DNA from: Lingula anatina
Lineage: Eukaryota > Brachiopoda > Lingulata > Lingulida > Lingulidae
Direction of reading: 5' to 3'
Length of the DNA: 46,686 nt
Assembly (NCBI RefSeq): GCF_001039355.2
Contig: NW_019775169.1
Location: 1 to 46,686 of the forward strand
In this document: one piece after another, positions 1-10,545 of the stretch
Numbering within the stretch: the stretch's first letter is position 1
Layout: each line of letters opens with the position of its first letter
Notes under the pieces: generated by a model
What the model saw: only the letters and a program-made list of their open reading frames with translations
Database searches by the model: none
What the model was told of the DNA's origin: nothing
Program-made: the position numbers and the translations under genes

Positions 1-880
1 TAGGTAAGGGGAATGGAGACAACGACATGTTCTTCGTTTTAAAAACATCTGTAGATAGTTCTTTTGTATTTCTAACAAACGAAAGCCTCTCCAATGAAGT
101 CACTGTGAAAGATGGTTCAATTAAAGTTTCTGTCTTTGATGTAGTCATCTTATTTGACTTCTCATGTATCGTAGAATAATCAGTCGTCGTCACAGTGTGT
201 GTGAATGGCGTCATGGTGTTAGAAGAGAACGACACGGTGTTGCTAGATAACGTCACAGTATCTGTAGATAACGTCACAGTATCTTTTGATAACGTCATAG
301 TATCTGTAAATAACGTCACAGGATCGGTCCACATCCATGACGCATACGATATCATAATTGGTAAGCTTGTCTCGGACGGGGGATCATCAACCCACTTTGC
401 TGACTCTCCGAACCCTTGGAAATGAGTTGGGTGTGCATATACAATATTAGGCGCCGTCAGTTCTTCAAGAGAGTTAGCCTCAGCGATGTCATTTGACGTC
501 TCCAGCGCTGTTCTCACAGCTGAGGCGGTAATTTTGTGTGTTGTTGTCCCGAGGGGCTCCAGAACAGTCATTTTCATCTCGTCAAAGGGTGTCGTAGAGT
601 TAGAGCCAATTCTCATTGAAGGTGTCCACATCCAAGACCAAAAAGACACCATTATTGCTAGACTAGTGTCGGAGGGTGTGGCGTGCAACCAATCGGGTTC
701 AGACGGTTTAGGCAGCACGGTTGATGATGCCTCAATAATGTTTGCCCCCGATATTGCACCTGTTATACAAATAGGGTGCAATGTTGCTGTTATCAGTAGC
801 AGTACTGTATAATAATTCCAACACGTCATAATAACCAACGGCAATGCCATTTTAGCACAAAGTATAAGTTGCATGTCCAT
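1..880 (-). CDS. Thr/Ser-rich secreted or membrane protein, mucin-like, partial (runs off left edge)
   Basis: An open minus-strand frame of 293 codons starts at 880 and is still open at base 1; an in-frame stop lies just upstream (923-925). I do not recognise the family. Residues 11-42 form a hydrophobic leader. The second ATG (850, Met11) has a purine at -3 and G at +4 and is probably the real start, giving a signal peptide or signal anchor. Residues ~62-87 and ~161-186 are an internal duplication: each has a tryptophan, a short acidic/proline stretch, a segment of the type TSLxIMxSxxSWMWT, then Pro or Asp. Residues ~189-235 are seven seven-residue repeats of the form T(V/M)TLxxD/N. The remainder is rich in Thr and Ser, as in O-glycosylated ectodomains. 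Forward-strand frames at 195-425 and 486-812 are shadows. Only the first coding exon is visible; function is unknown. Confidence 0.72.
   Translation of the reverse strand, partial: MDMQLILCAKMALPLVIMTCWNYYTVLLLITATLHPICITGAISGANIIEASSTVLPKPSEPDWLHATPSDTSLAIMVSFWSWMWTPSMRIGSNSTTPFDEMKMTVLEPLGTTTHKITASAVRTALETSNDIAEANSLEELTAPNIVYAHPTHFQGFGESAKWVDDPPSETSLPIMISYASWMWTDPVTLFTDTMTLSKDTVTLSTDTVTLSSNTVSFSSNTMTPFTHTVTTTDYSTIHEKSNKMTTSKTETLIEPSFTVTSLERLSFVRNTKELSTDVFKTKNMSLSPFPLP
172..319 (-). repeat. 21-bp tandem repeat encoding Thr-rich heptads
   Basis: About seven copies of a 21-bp unit containing GTGACGTTATCT (minus strand) lie in frame inside the mucin-like gene. The central copies are nearly identical and the outer ones are decayed, so the array grew by slippage or unequal exchange within coding sequence. 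Confidence 0.75.
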
Positions 881-1791
881 CCGTTGTATGTCTGTAAGGC
901 TATCCGACACACCATACAGGTCTTACTGTGTCATGCGAGATCTATTTCGTGACAGTACAGCCATGCATTATCCTTAGCTTGATGTTGCGGCGGACACGCA
1001 GTACGAAGCTGGCCGTTCTTGAATCAGTTGTATAGACCCGATGAAATATTACCCCAGGCATACTCAACATATTCAGTGGGCTCTCGATTGCATACCATTG
1101 TGCAGTGCGGAGATTCAGGTATCAAGGTAGGTATATGTGCATGCAATGTACTTGAAGGTAGGCTGGTGATTTACCGTCCGTCCGTTAAGAAGACCGAATA
1201 GGGGTAAATATAGTCCATCCTGAAAATAGAACAAAAGGCAAATTTCACTCGATGTAAATCTGGTACAAGGAACAGCTTATTAAAAAGTCTTACGACTACC
1301 GATTGAACACTTACATCAGATACATATCGCTTGCTGAGACAACCTGCTCGTAAAAAAGCCAAAGATTGTGCTTCAAATGCCTGGTGGAAAAAAGACACGG
1401 CAAAAACATCAGTATATGTGTACTTATGTGCTTTTTAGTTAGAAGTATAGAGAAATTAATGAGGTAGAAACATCGATAATTAACCGACACGTCAAATTTT
1501 GTCCAAAACATCGTCATAACATTTTGAAGTACATTGTACCTCATCGCAGATATCGAGGTTTCATTTCTGATACTTGCCGGCCAGCATCTAACTTCAAATC
1601 TTCTCATGTGCACCATGGACGTAGTGGCATAAGTGATGAAAGGTTACCACGCCCAACACACACGGTCCTATCACAGAGGCCTCTATACTGTGTAACAAAA
1701 CTGTAACCATGTGATCGAACGCAATCAGAAACGCGCATTTACTATCTATAGTCACTGTGCCTCCATAATAGGACATGTGATGTAGTTTATA
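881..1791. other. Intergenic, no gene seen
   Basis: This is the upstream side of the mucin-like gene, so it should hold its promoter and 5' leader. Open frames on either strand are below 105 codons, show no family motif and overlap one another. No TATA box or other element is convincing. Confidence 0.5.
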
Positions 1792-2042
1792 AGACCTCAT
1801 TCCCATACTTAGATCGATCTAGCAGGATTGACCCATCTCCGAGGTATCCTCGCTAAATTGCATTCAGATTAAGGGGCTTAGATGCCTGGCACGCCTACTG
1901 AAGCTGCTAAAGTATAGTTAAATTGCCTCCTAACAGCTTCAGTAGGCGTGCCAGACAACAGAGACGCTTTTATAAAAACTGAATGCAATTTAGCGAGAAA
2001 CCCATAGGAGAGTAGATCGATCTAGGCATGGGAATGGGGTCT
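1792..2042. mobile_element. Hairpin MITE, AGATCGATCT family, copy 1
   Basis: The two ends are inverted repeats of about 29 bp containing CATTCCCAT and AGATCGATCT. Inside is a second large inverted repeat around GCACGCCTACTGAAGCTG and its complement, so the whole element can fold into one long hairpin. Further members lie at 34917-35142, 45466-45717 and 46306-46530; they share a core with CAGCTT..AGTAGGCG. No open frame is present, so it is non-autonomous. Confidence 0.75.
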
Positions 2043-3621
2043 ATGGCCCCTGTGCAGATCTTCACAAGGAAAAGGATAACGGACTCAGTAGAATATATTT
2101 CACATAAACCCGATGTTTTGTTTGAGGATTGCTCGAGGCTGGCCTTGAAATTGCTGCAAACAGTGACTAAGCGGCATTAATATGCTACTTTTTTCCCCTC
2201 GGGATAAAGCCCCAACTCTAAAAACGAGTCCATTCATAAATCAAGCAGGCGGGGGTCAGTTTATAGGTACGGGTCAACCATGCATCATCATATATGAGGT
2301 GACCACGCAAGTCTTGATAGCGATCTGAATTGCTAGACGCAGCATACTTACCGAGAAGCATGTGAAATATGTAAGTGCTTCATATAATACGTAAGGGACA
2401 TCTACACGTAGTAAACCACTGTGACCAATGAACTTATATAAAACTGTATCTCATTGCTATGTTACTTCTGTTCAAAAATCTAATGCATATTGACTATGTC
2501 ACACTATTTTAATGTCCTCATTTCAAAACACAAAATTGTTGATCCAGCTCTCACCCCCCCCCCAAAAAAAAAAAAAAAAAAAAAAAAAAACTGGCACTAT
2601 GCCTTAGTCCTTTAGGTTCAGTTTACTGTAGAGTTTCCATTCCTCTGAATCTAAAAAACCGCAAAATTGACAACACCACGCGTAAGAATGCTCAAATTCG
2701 ATCAAGAAGTATTTAAATACTCCCGCCATGAATCGCCTAATTTTGGCTAATGAATTTATCACCCGTCTATGATTGTAGAAGGTCAGCTTCTGAAACAGAA
2801 AACTACGGATTCTACGGGATACTGCGCGCGGCAAAGAATTCATTATTAAAAAGAAACACTGTTTATATGACGCTGGAATGAAGTCCCCCTACCTAAGTTA
2901 CAGCGGATTGTTCAACTTCCACACGAACACCATGCACCAAATGGCTGATTCCTCTTGTACGCACTACGTATGGAGACCAGCACTGACAGACTGAGTCCGT
3001 CCCATCCGACAATGTCAGTTGCAAAAACAAAAAAAAATTATCTATTGCTGGATATCAATCATCTAAAACTAAGCCAATCAGAGTGCAGAATTGCCCCTCC
3101 CTGCCACTCTCCACTCGGCCGACCACCAATTCAAAGTGCTCAATGTGGCATAAGAACAAAGGGTTGCGGGGCAGGAAGAAGACTTCACCATAAAGATAAA
3201 GGTGTCAGTAGAAATCTTGTCATTTAGACTAGTACCAGTGTTCTGATCTTCCTATGAATAGAATTGACCTTTTGTGAAGTGGGTTAGTACACGGAGTATC
3301 CTTGGTAAGTATAACATGGACATTTGTCTCAAGAACATAAATGGACGTTAACCCCCTATGATAACATATTCAAAAGAAATTTAAAGTTGAATGTTCTGGT
3401 TTATCAGTAAAAAAATTAAGCTTTCAATGTGTGTCCCGATACATTCCAACTGACGTTAAAGAAAATTTTAATAATTTGCTTGCCGATTTGATTTTTCTTT
3501 ATTATTATTATACGTAGTCAAGTATTTGATTATAGCAAAATACCTATAGCCAAAGCTTTTCTTTCCAAAGTGTAAAAAAGATCTTTTTGAAGGGCAAATG
3601 ATTAAAGAAGGGCAAATGATT
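2043..3621. other. Intergenic, poly-A tract, no gene seen
   Basis: Contains a C run followed by an A run at about 2556-2590, which resembles the tail of an old retrotransposed sequence, but no recognisable body precedes it. A forward frame at 2955-3227 (90 codons) has no recognisable domain and no splice or polyadenylation context. Confidence 0.45.
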
Positions 3622-3957
3622 TAAGGGATAACAATTATCTGTATGAAATCTATATTTCACGAGAAATACATTGTAAACAATTCATAGAAATATAATAAAT
3701 TCCATTTTACCACCAAAACGGCAGTTATCACAATTATTCTGGAACCCGTGCTTGCCATCAGACCACGTAACCTCCATACTGTATATGTCTACCCACTGTA
3801 TATTATCACTTATGAGAATGTTACAAAAAACTAAACTTTTGAGAAAAGAAACAAGAACTAACTTTCAATGTCGAAACGGATTCATTAACTATTGGTAAAC
3901 ATGGGAAAATTGTTGTTTACCCAAGGGAAATCCATTTTCTGGCCAAAAGGAACAGTC
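3622..3957 (+). mobile_element. MITE, AAAGGGATAATAACTC family, degraded copy
   Basis: Colinear over about 330 bp with the copies at 18350-18690 (same orientation) and 39690-40033 (opposite). Shared landmarks in order: AAGGGATAA start, ATATTTCACGA, a GTGACCTCC-like block, an ACTAACTTT(C/G)AATGT block, GGATTCATTAAC and GGGAAAATTGTTGTTTAC. Its terminal repeats are eroded, so this is an older copy. Confidence 0.7.
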
Positions 3958-4124
3958 GAAAACCCTGTTAAGCACATGTCAATGAACTGTTTTGATTGCT
4001 GTAAGGGGGGCTTGGCAGGGACTTGGAACGTGGCAGTGCCTGAGTAGTTATGCAACCAATTTATAGCCCCGTCATTATCATTACAGAGTGCAGAAAAGTG
4101 CTTTGCACGTTGTTTGCAGTTTAA

Positions 4125-4428
4125 GTAATAGATAGACCCCGAGTCAGCGAGAGTTATGTGGCATACACGAGTGCGTTATTTAGACCACGGGTCCTTTAGC
4201 GGGATATAACGCATTCATGCGGTATAAATGCTTTGCGCGTTGTTTGCAGTTTAAGATACAATTTAGACCACGGTGGAAATAAAGAACAAAAGACTTAGAC
4301 GTGGTGTAACTCGCATTTATACCGCACGTCTCGCATGAATGCGTTATAACCCGCTAATGGACCCGTGGTCTAAATAACGTACTCGTGTATGCCACATAAC
4401 TCTCGCTGACTCGGGGTCTATCTATTAC
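4125..4428. mobile_element. Foldback element with ~100-bp inverted arms
   Basis: The left arm (4125-4230) and right arm (4314-4428) are near-perfect reverse complements beginning GTAATAGATAGACCCC; the right arm carries 8 extra bases. A ~27-bp segment, CTTTGC(A/G)CGTTGTTTGCAG, occurs both just outside the left arm (4101-4124) and just inside it (4231-4254). No coding capacity. The spacer contains another partial copy of the motif TTTAGACCACGG. Confidence 0.75.
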
Positions 4429-4947
4429 ATAGCAGGTAAAGTGTAAAAAACCTAATTTTCAAACTGTTTGTCTGTTTTCCAAGGAGAAGTGGAGAACAAC
4501 CACTCTTGGTTAGCAGAATTACTGTATCTCAACATATCTCAACATATTGGTTGAATAGAGACGGTATTTCTTTACAACAGGGATGGGGCTTCCATAAAAA
4601 ATTGATCCTTTGAGTCGCGTCAGGAACGAACACAGTTTGTAAAATATTTACACAATTGCTTCATACTACAGGTACATGTACGTTTCAATTCATTTTGATT
4701 TCTTTTCATAATGGGGGATACTATAAGGCCAAAATTACATCAAACACCATTGTGGATTGTAAAAAGTATTTTGAGATCTTGTTTGTCAGATACAATCATT
4801 TCACACTTTGGTTTGGGCCAAGAACGCAAAACGTCAACAATATACACGTGGTCAAGTCCTGGAGTCGCCTTTTGCGTGTGTAACGGTTTAGAATCGTTGT
4901 ATTATATAGAAAGGAAACAAATATCTATCCGTCGAGACTGTATCAAT
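4429..4947. other. Intergenic, no gene seen
   Basis: Two overlapping forward frames (4656-4883 and 4711-5079) have no recognisable motif; the longer one ends inside the MITE at 4948-5114, so it is unlikely to be a gene. Confidence 0.4.
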
Positions 4948-5114
4948 CAGGGGCGGATTGAGGCCATCCTCTGGGTCTTCCGGAAGACGGTCAGATTTTC
5001 AAGTTTACATGATAGGTATTTTTTTTTTCTGTCGGAAGACGGTCAAAAAATGGAGGATGTATCAACAAAGATCATTTAGAAGACTGTCAGATAGTATCTC
5101 TGGATCCGCCCCTG
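4948..5114. mobile_element. MITE, CAGGGGCGGAT terminal repeats, 5-bp target duplication
   Basis: A 167-bp element begins CAGGGGCGGAT and ends ATCCGCCCCTG. It is flanked on both sides by TCAAT (4943-4947 and 5115-5119), an exact 5-bp target-site duplication. A second member of the same family, with the internal GACGGTCAGATTTT-type sequence, lies at 42603-42753. No open frame. Confidence 0.85.
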
Positions 5115-5119
5115 TCAAT

Positions 5120-5873
5120 GTAAGCATTTTAATTGTGGGGTGAAATACCATGCTCGATAGTGCGATGCTTACTCTCTTATGGTATTCGGTCATGCACTTT
5201 TCGGACTTTTAGGGGGTCATAACCTGGACAAAACAGGGTCATGGACAAGAACCATGGGTAATGCAGATTCAATATTTTTTTTGCGATAACCATTTTCCAG
5301 ACATTTTACAGACAGCTTAATATATAGAAAAATGCCAGGTGTGGCCAAATAACAACCCCAAATTATTTCAAACAGGCTTTGATTTAAAAAAAGATCAACC
5401 CAAGGTTAAAACTTATCTCCTGGCATTCAATGTAATAACGCTTAATTTTGCATGTTATCTAGCAGATACCTCCAGCACATTATCGTTTTCGACTCAAATC
5501 CAAAAATGCAAAGTTTTGGAGTTTAACCTGTTATCTTTAAGTGAATGTAATTAAACTGTCTTCAGCACACTATAATCCCCCCCCCCCGCCCCCCGACACA
5601 CACCCTTCTCTGTTTCCGTGCATTAAAAAGGGACCAAGTTAACAGTTAAATATGCATTCCGTTGGACCTCAGGTAGATTTTATCATGTGCATCAAGCATT
5701 CAAAATATTAACAGTCCGAAGAGACACATAAGACCGTTTAACATTAAATGTGGTCTATGTCAATGGTTAAAGTGCGTGATGGTAAACATTGTAATTTATC
5801 TTGTTAGTTTATTTATGTTGAGCGTGTCCAGATGTCGGTGCAGACGGTTACTGACCCTCTGACCAAGACAGAT
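5120..5873. other. Intergenic, C-rich run, no gene seen
   Basis: Contains a mixed C/G homopolymer run near 5576-5595. Forward frame 5339-5554 (71 codons) has no recognisable feature. Confidence 0.4.
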
Positions 5874-6587
5874 TAGGCCGCATTCAGAACAGTGGACTAA
5901 CTAGTCCGCGGGTCAAATATGACGACCCACTAAAAAACTTGCCGTCTTATCCGCTAATAGACACTGCATAGATTCCCCGTGGGGAAGTATTCAAGCGGGT
6001 CGGACATATTTGACCCTCGGCCTAGTAAGTCCACTCCCAGCGGGCAAATTATGTTGTTTTAACGTTGAAACAATGTTGAACCATAACGTTGAGAAGACAT
6101 TGAATAAACACAGTCACCTCAACCTGTCTATCTATAACAGGTTACCAAGAACTGTTAACTCCATCTCATTTACAGCAACTTATTCATCCTAGTGTTAGCT
6201 AATCTTGCAAGGAATTCAGTTTATTGGAATGTTTTTCTGAATAACAAGTTAATAAAATTCACTAGTTAACTAAAGACACAAAACAACTGTCACTTTTACT
6301 TTAAAACCATTTTGTTATTATTTTGATAAATTTAGTTACAGTATTGATAAACAAAGTATTACGTTTTCAAAAATTAATATTTTAAATTACAATCCATAAC
6401 TGCAAGGTTGTGTCATTGACCAAAATACAACGTTGAGTCAACGTCACATTATGACGGTGTTTCGACGTGGCTGGATCAACGTTGATTTTACGTTGAATTT
6501 AGGTAGATCAACGGCAATTCAACGTATCAACCTGTTTTCAACGTTGATCCAACGCAACTATGCCTGCTGGGACTGTTTTGAATGCTG
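5874..6587. mobile_element. MITE, GCATTCAGAACAG family, interrupted by a nested element
   Basis: The left part (5874-6035) starts GGCCGCATTCAGAACAG and contains a (C)GCGGGTCAAATAT and CGACCCACT block and its inverted partner, GGGTCGGACATATTTGA. The matching right terminus is not at 6036 but resumes at 6575 after a 536-bp insertion. Related copies lie at 6780-6956 and 20528-20712. Confidence 0.72.
6036..6571. mobile_element. Nested element with CCCAGC(G/A)GGCA ends and scattered CAACGTTGA motifs
   Basis: Begins CCCAGCGGGCA and ends TGCCTGCTGGG, with ACT on both sides (6033-6035 and 6572-6574) as a 3-bp target duplication. Many direct and inverted copies of CAACGTTGA or close variants lie in its terminal parts. 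The small forward frame inside it (6010-6192) straddles the left boundary and is not a gene. Confidence 0.8.
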
Positions 6588-6779
6588 TTTAGAAAACTTG
6601 TGAGTAAATGAAAGAATAAAAAAAACATCAAATAAAGTCCTGTTAATTCTGGTCCCAACACTTTTCAAACGCCTAAACGAAGAAACCCCTACCAAATTCA
6701 AAATTAGACATATTGTACGTAGTCCTTGATTAAGACTTGAGTCACGAGTAAGAAAAAAAAATGACGAATATTATTGTTT

Positions 6780-6956
6780 TAGGCCGCATTTACAACCAAA
6801 ATTTATTCGCGGATCAAATATCGCCGACCCACTTGAAAGCGTAACGCATGATCCCCGCATGAATATCTACTTAGTGCCTGTTAGGGGATTTTGCGGCAAG
6901 CTTTCAGATGGGTCGGCCATATTTGATCCGCGGATCAACTTGTTCTAAATGGACCC
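6780..6956. mobile_element. MITE, GCATTCAGAACAG family, second copy
   Basis: Carries the same inner inverted repeat as the element at 5874 (CGCGGATCAAATAT, CGACCCACT and the complement GGGTCGGCCATATTTGAT). Its termini are more diverged: GGCCGCATTTACAAC at left and GTTCTAAATGGACCC at right. Confidence 0.65.
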
Positions 6957-7378
6957 TTATACCGAAAGCTTCTTAAAGAAAACTCAAATTGCAGCTTGTG
7001 TGAAGTGAAGGGCGGAACATTGTTTCTTAATTTTCTTCACAGTGGAATTCGAAAAAAAAAACTTTCTTGGCCGTTATGGAACCTGCCGTGGGTTTGTCCT
7101 CGGTTTATAAAATGTTAGAAGACTAAATCTGTAACCTAAAAACCTGCTTGGTTTCACTGCAGGTTGTACGGTAGCCTCCTTAACACAATTTGCATGCTAC
7201 TCCCTAAGCCCCTCGATTTACCATCTAAATATATCTTTTTAAGCCAAGTAAGCACATTGGTCGTCGTAATTGTAATTTGTCTTGCTAATTTATTAATAGT
7301 GAGTTTATAACAAATTTAATAACGTACGTATTTTATCTCTTTAGTAATCACAGCTCGACCTTTGACTCTAGCTGTAAG
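6957..7378 (+). promoter_or_regulatory. Upstream region of the cytidylyltransferase-like gene
   Basis: Non-coding sequence preceding the start codon at 7379. It should contain the promoter and 5' leader, but I see no clear TATA box or named site. Confidence 0.35.
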
Positions 7379-9467
7379 ATGGAGAGCAGGACTGCAAGTT
7401 GCACCAATGGGGATTTCACGGTGGAATCGTTGCTGGATAACAACAGATTGTTGAACTTACCGCTAGGTGGCAGGGTGGACAAGGTGTACACCATTGGTTG
7501 CTTTGATCTGTTGCACGAAGGACACGTGTTCCTGCTGTCCACATGCAAAGCCCTCGGAAAACAGGTGATTGCCAGGTCCACAGGCCTGAAAGCATTGTTA
7601 ACTTTGCAGCCATTCTGGACACATATAGAAACCAATGCTAGTATTTGTCATTTCTATTTTCACCAGTGATTAATAATTTACTTGTTTTAGTTCGCTAAGA
7701 AATGTTGTCAGTATGTTTTAAATGGTAAAATGTGACGTAAGTAATAGCTATGTAAGAGCTGATATTTGTCTGACACTAACGGGTATCTGAGCAAATCGGT
7801 CCGTCAACTTATTCTATTTCTGAAACAATTCGGGACACCTCGGTTAATGACGTATCTACATGTGAATTCAATCGATGGATACGAAATCATCCGAGTTTGG
7901 CCGAATTAATTTTTCCAACACTCTCAATATTTATTCCAGGTCATAGCCGGTGTTCATGACAGTCGTAGCTGTTACAAAATGAAGAACAAAGTCCCCATTG
8001 AAACAATAGAACAGCGGATGCTGAAAGTCAAGCAGCATGCTGATATGGTAAGCATGGACACACTTTGATAGCCCTAAGGTTCCTTAAGGCAGATTAAAAC
8101 AGTCTAGATTGGTCAAAACAGTTTTTCTCGATTCTTTTTAGTAAAAGTTTTAGCTAAATACTATCCCAGTAAAACAGAACACTTTTAGAGCAAAAATGAC
8201 ATTTTTCGTTGTTTTATTCACCACCCAACGAGCTTCTGCTTTTAAGCTCCGCCCTCGTTTATCGTTAGTAAATGCTCAATAAAGGAGTAATGATCGGTTT
8301 ATGTCGTAACTCCAGACCTAAGAAAAATATTGTCACGAAAATGGTCACGCTGGCGACATGTCTGTGCACTACAATCTGGTGCCAGCGAGGCTTTTTTTTT
8401 TTTTTTTTTGTTTTTTTTTTTTTTTTACGAGACGTGAGCCAATAGCTATGATGTCCAATTAAAAAAGACATTATTTTGCCTCCTTACTGATAAAATAATA
8501 AGTAAGCCTCTCAAACAGATTCCCTAGCATCGGATTGAAGTACATGTACCTATTGTAGTTATTAATCTGTGTTAAAACAGTGTTGATAGCTGTTCAGGTG
8601 CAGGAGATATCTTTGAAATCGAAACCACAATTTTACCGCAAAAACGTTGCTGTATCGTCATCAGCTCAATTAGCGTAATCACCCCCGTTGTATTTTTGAT
8701 GTGGCAGCATTATTTGTTATATTTATTTCTTCATGATCTTAGGGGATAAGAAAATAGATCCTAACGTATCGATTTACCTTAAATGCAATATAAAGTTCTA
8801 TAAGGGTGTCTTGGCGATAAGAGCCACAAAGAATTATGTTGCAATATCCTGATATTGTTAATCATATTTGGGAAAATTTAAACTTTTCAATTTCTACATT
8901 AACTGAAAGGATACCTATTAAAATTTCGTCCCAACACTTGGGACTTCAACAGTCACTCAATATGTTAAAATAAGTTGTAATATATTTAGTTCATGCTTTC
9001 ATGATTTTAAGTAAAAGTAATCTGAACATAAATATTTCTTACTATTTCAACTTTTTTTATTTATAATTATATTTATAGCTGCTTATTTTACGGATCAGGC
9101 TAGTTTACAGATGCGGCCATTATTATTATTATTAGCATTATTATCAACATTGTTATTTCAGGTATTTTGCATTACAAGCCTGAACGCAGCTAACTTCTTC
9201 ACGTGCATCGTGCATCTTGAAAAAGGAGAAACGGCCTTGTTTGTACGAGGGGACGATGCACCGAATTTCCCATACCGCCACATAGTCGAGAACATCATGC
9301 CCGTCGTCCTGTTACCTAAAATACCGGGAATTAGCAGCACAATTCTTCGCACAGAGTTATTTTCTAAAATACGAAGAGATGACGAAGGATACGTAAGCGA
9401 CACAGCTTTGTCATCAACGAAAAAAAGCGTTTCAACGCGGAAGAGGGTGAGGAAAGGGCGCCATTAG
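7379..9467 (+). CDS. Cytidylyltransferase-like nucleotidyltransferase, 199 aa, three exons
   Basis: Exons 7379-7564, 7940-8047 and 9162-9467 join in phase 0 at GT-AG sites. Residues 40-49 are GCFDLLHEGH, the GxFDxxHxGH nucleotide-binding signature of the cytidylyltransferase superfamily (glycerol-3-phosphate, choline-phosphate and ethanolamine-phosphate cytidylyltransferases). A Lys/Glu-rich stretch with ExRMxxVKxHAD follows in exon 2. Exon 3 has VRGDD (126-130), comparable to the GDDW region, and PGISSTILR (153-161) in the place of the family's RTEGIST motif. The last 30 residues are basic. One catalytic domain is present, not the two of PCYT2, and there is no lipid-binding amphipathic helix like that of PCYT1. 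The family normally joins CTP to a phosphorylated alcohol; the substrate here cannot be read from sequence. The start has A at -3 and G at +4. The frame at 9111-9161 is intronic. Confidence 0.85.
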
Positions 9468-9490
9468 TTTGCAAAAAATGCTTGTGACCC

Positions 9491-9496
9491 AATAAA
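9491..9496 (+). terminator. Polyadenylation signal AATAAA
   Basis: Canonical hexamer 24 bases after the stop codon of the cytidylyltransferase-like gene; implies a very short 3' UTR. Confidence 0.6.
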
Positions 9497-9735
9497 TGGC
9501 GTCTGTTACGGCTATGACGCCTGATCGTACCGAATGACATATGGTTTCTTTATCATCAAGACTTATATATCTCTAGTTTATAAAAAAGATGGGAACTTTC
9601 TATCAACGACACGTTTATTATTACATACATCGGAAAACAATGTCTTTTCTTACGTATACAAAATTATATTCACATATAACCAAAATGTAGCTAGGTTTTC
9701 AGACATACAAGTAGGGAGGCAGCAGTTTATGTTCA

Positions 9736-10044
9736 GTATTTCGGTAGGAGATTCAGAATGCTTATTGCATAGATGCCTTATATACGTATTCTTACCGTCC
9801 ACCGTTAACCAAAAGCTAGTAAGTAAGAAGACAGCAGTTCGTGATCAGTATTCAGGTCCTTAGCCGGGTGGGTTGAGGGGGGGGGGGGTAGGGGGAGTAG
9901 GGTGGCTCAAAAGAACCTGGGAAAAGGTTCCCTCTGGGTAAAATTTTATCTGGGTGCACGGTTTTGTGGTAAAAGGCTTGGTATTTCGGTAGGAGATTCA
10001 GAATGAATATGGCATAGAGGCCTTACATACGTATTCTTGCCATC
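9736..10044 (+). repeat. Dispersed direct repeat, two ~63-bp copies
   Basis: 9736-9802 and 9981-10044 share GTATTTCGGTAGGAGATTC and TACGTATTCTT. A second, shorter pair (9709-9742 and ~9820-9856) shares GGCAGCAGTT..G.TCAGTATT. The unit is unrecognised and non-coding. A G-rich tract lies between them (9874-9895). Confidence 0.65.
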
Positions 10045-10310
10045 TACTTCAAGTGCTGCTCAAGACTCGCATCCTGTGAGCATATATATACAGAACACAA
10101 TCTCAGGATAGATTTTTGAGCCAGCACCAAGTTACAATGTAACTGTTTTTAGGTGGACTTCTTTTTATATGTAAATGAGATTATATGATTTTTTAGCATT
10201 CTTTCATTTCGTTTTCGGCGCGAGTTTACGATTTTTAAGCGTGGGTTATGAACTCCGGTTAATCCGAGCTTGACTGCACTTACCTCGATTATGGCTTGAT
10301 TTACCTGGGT

Positions 10311-10312
10311 AT

Positions 10313-10347
<35 letters not shown>

Positions 10348-10350
10348 TTT
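10311..10350. repeat. (ATTT)n microsatellite
   Basis: About ten uninterrupted TTTA/ATTT units. Confidence 0.9.
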
Positions 10351-10507
10351 TACAACATGAGAGCCTAAAATAATTAGGTCTGAAAGCAGGATAATAATCG
10401 TCTGATTACACTTCGTAGCGTTAAATTACAAAGGTTGGGCAAGATACACAAATGAATTGAGCACAAATTCATTATGTATATGGCAAGAGAATAATCAGCA
10501 CTTTTTA

Positions 10508-10510
<3 letters not shown>

Positions 10511-10542
<32 letters not shown>
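10511..10542. repeat. (TC)n microsatellite
   Basis: Sixteen uninterrupted TC units. The surrounding interval 10045-11109 has no recognisable gene; it precedes the Ly6-like gene and should contain its promoter. Confidence 0.9.

Positions 10543-10545
<3 letters not shown>

Noticed and set aside
195-812. Two forward-strand frames (195-425 and 486-812)
   Set aside because: They overlap a continuous 293-codon minus-strand frame with leader and repeats; the forward frames merely mirror the repeated DNA.
2955-3227. A 90-codon forward frame
   Set aside because: No recognisable domain, atypical composition, no nearby splice or polyadenylation context.
9111-9161. Leader-like start MRPLLLLLALL at the 5' end of a frame into exon 3 of the cytidylyltransferase-like gene
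   Set aside because: It looks like a signal peptide but is an ATT-rich intron end plus polypyrimidine tract before the acceptor CAG at 9159-9161; the enzyme's exons 1 and 2 splice in phase to 9162.
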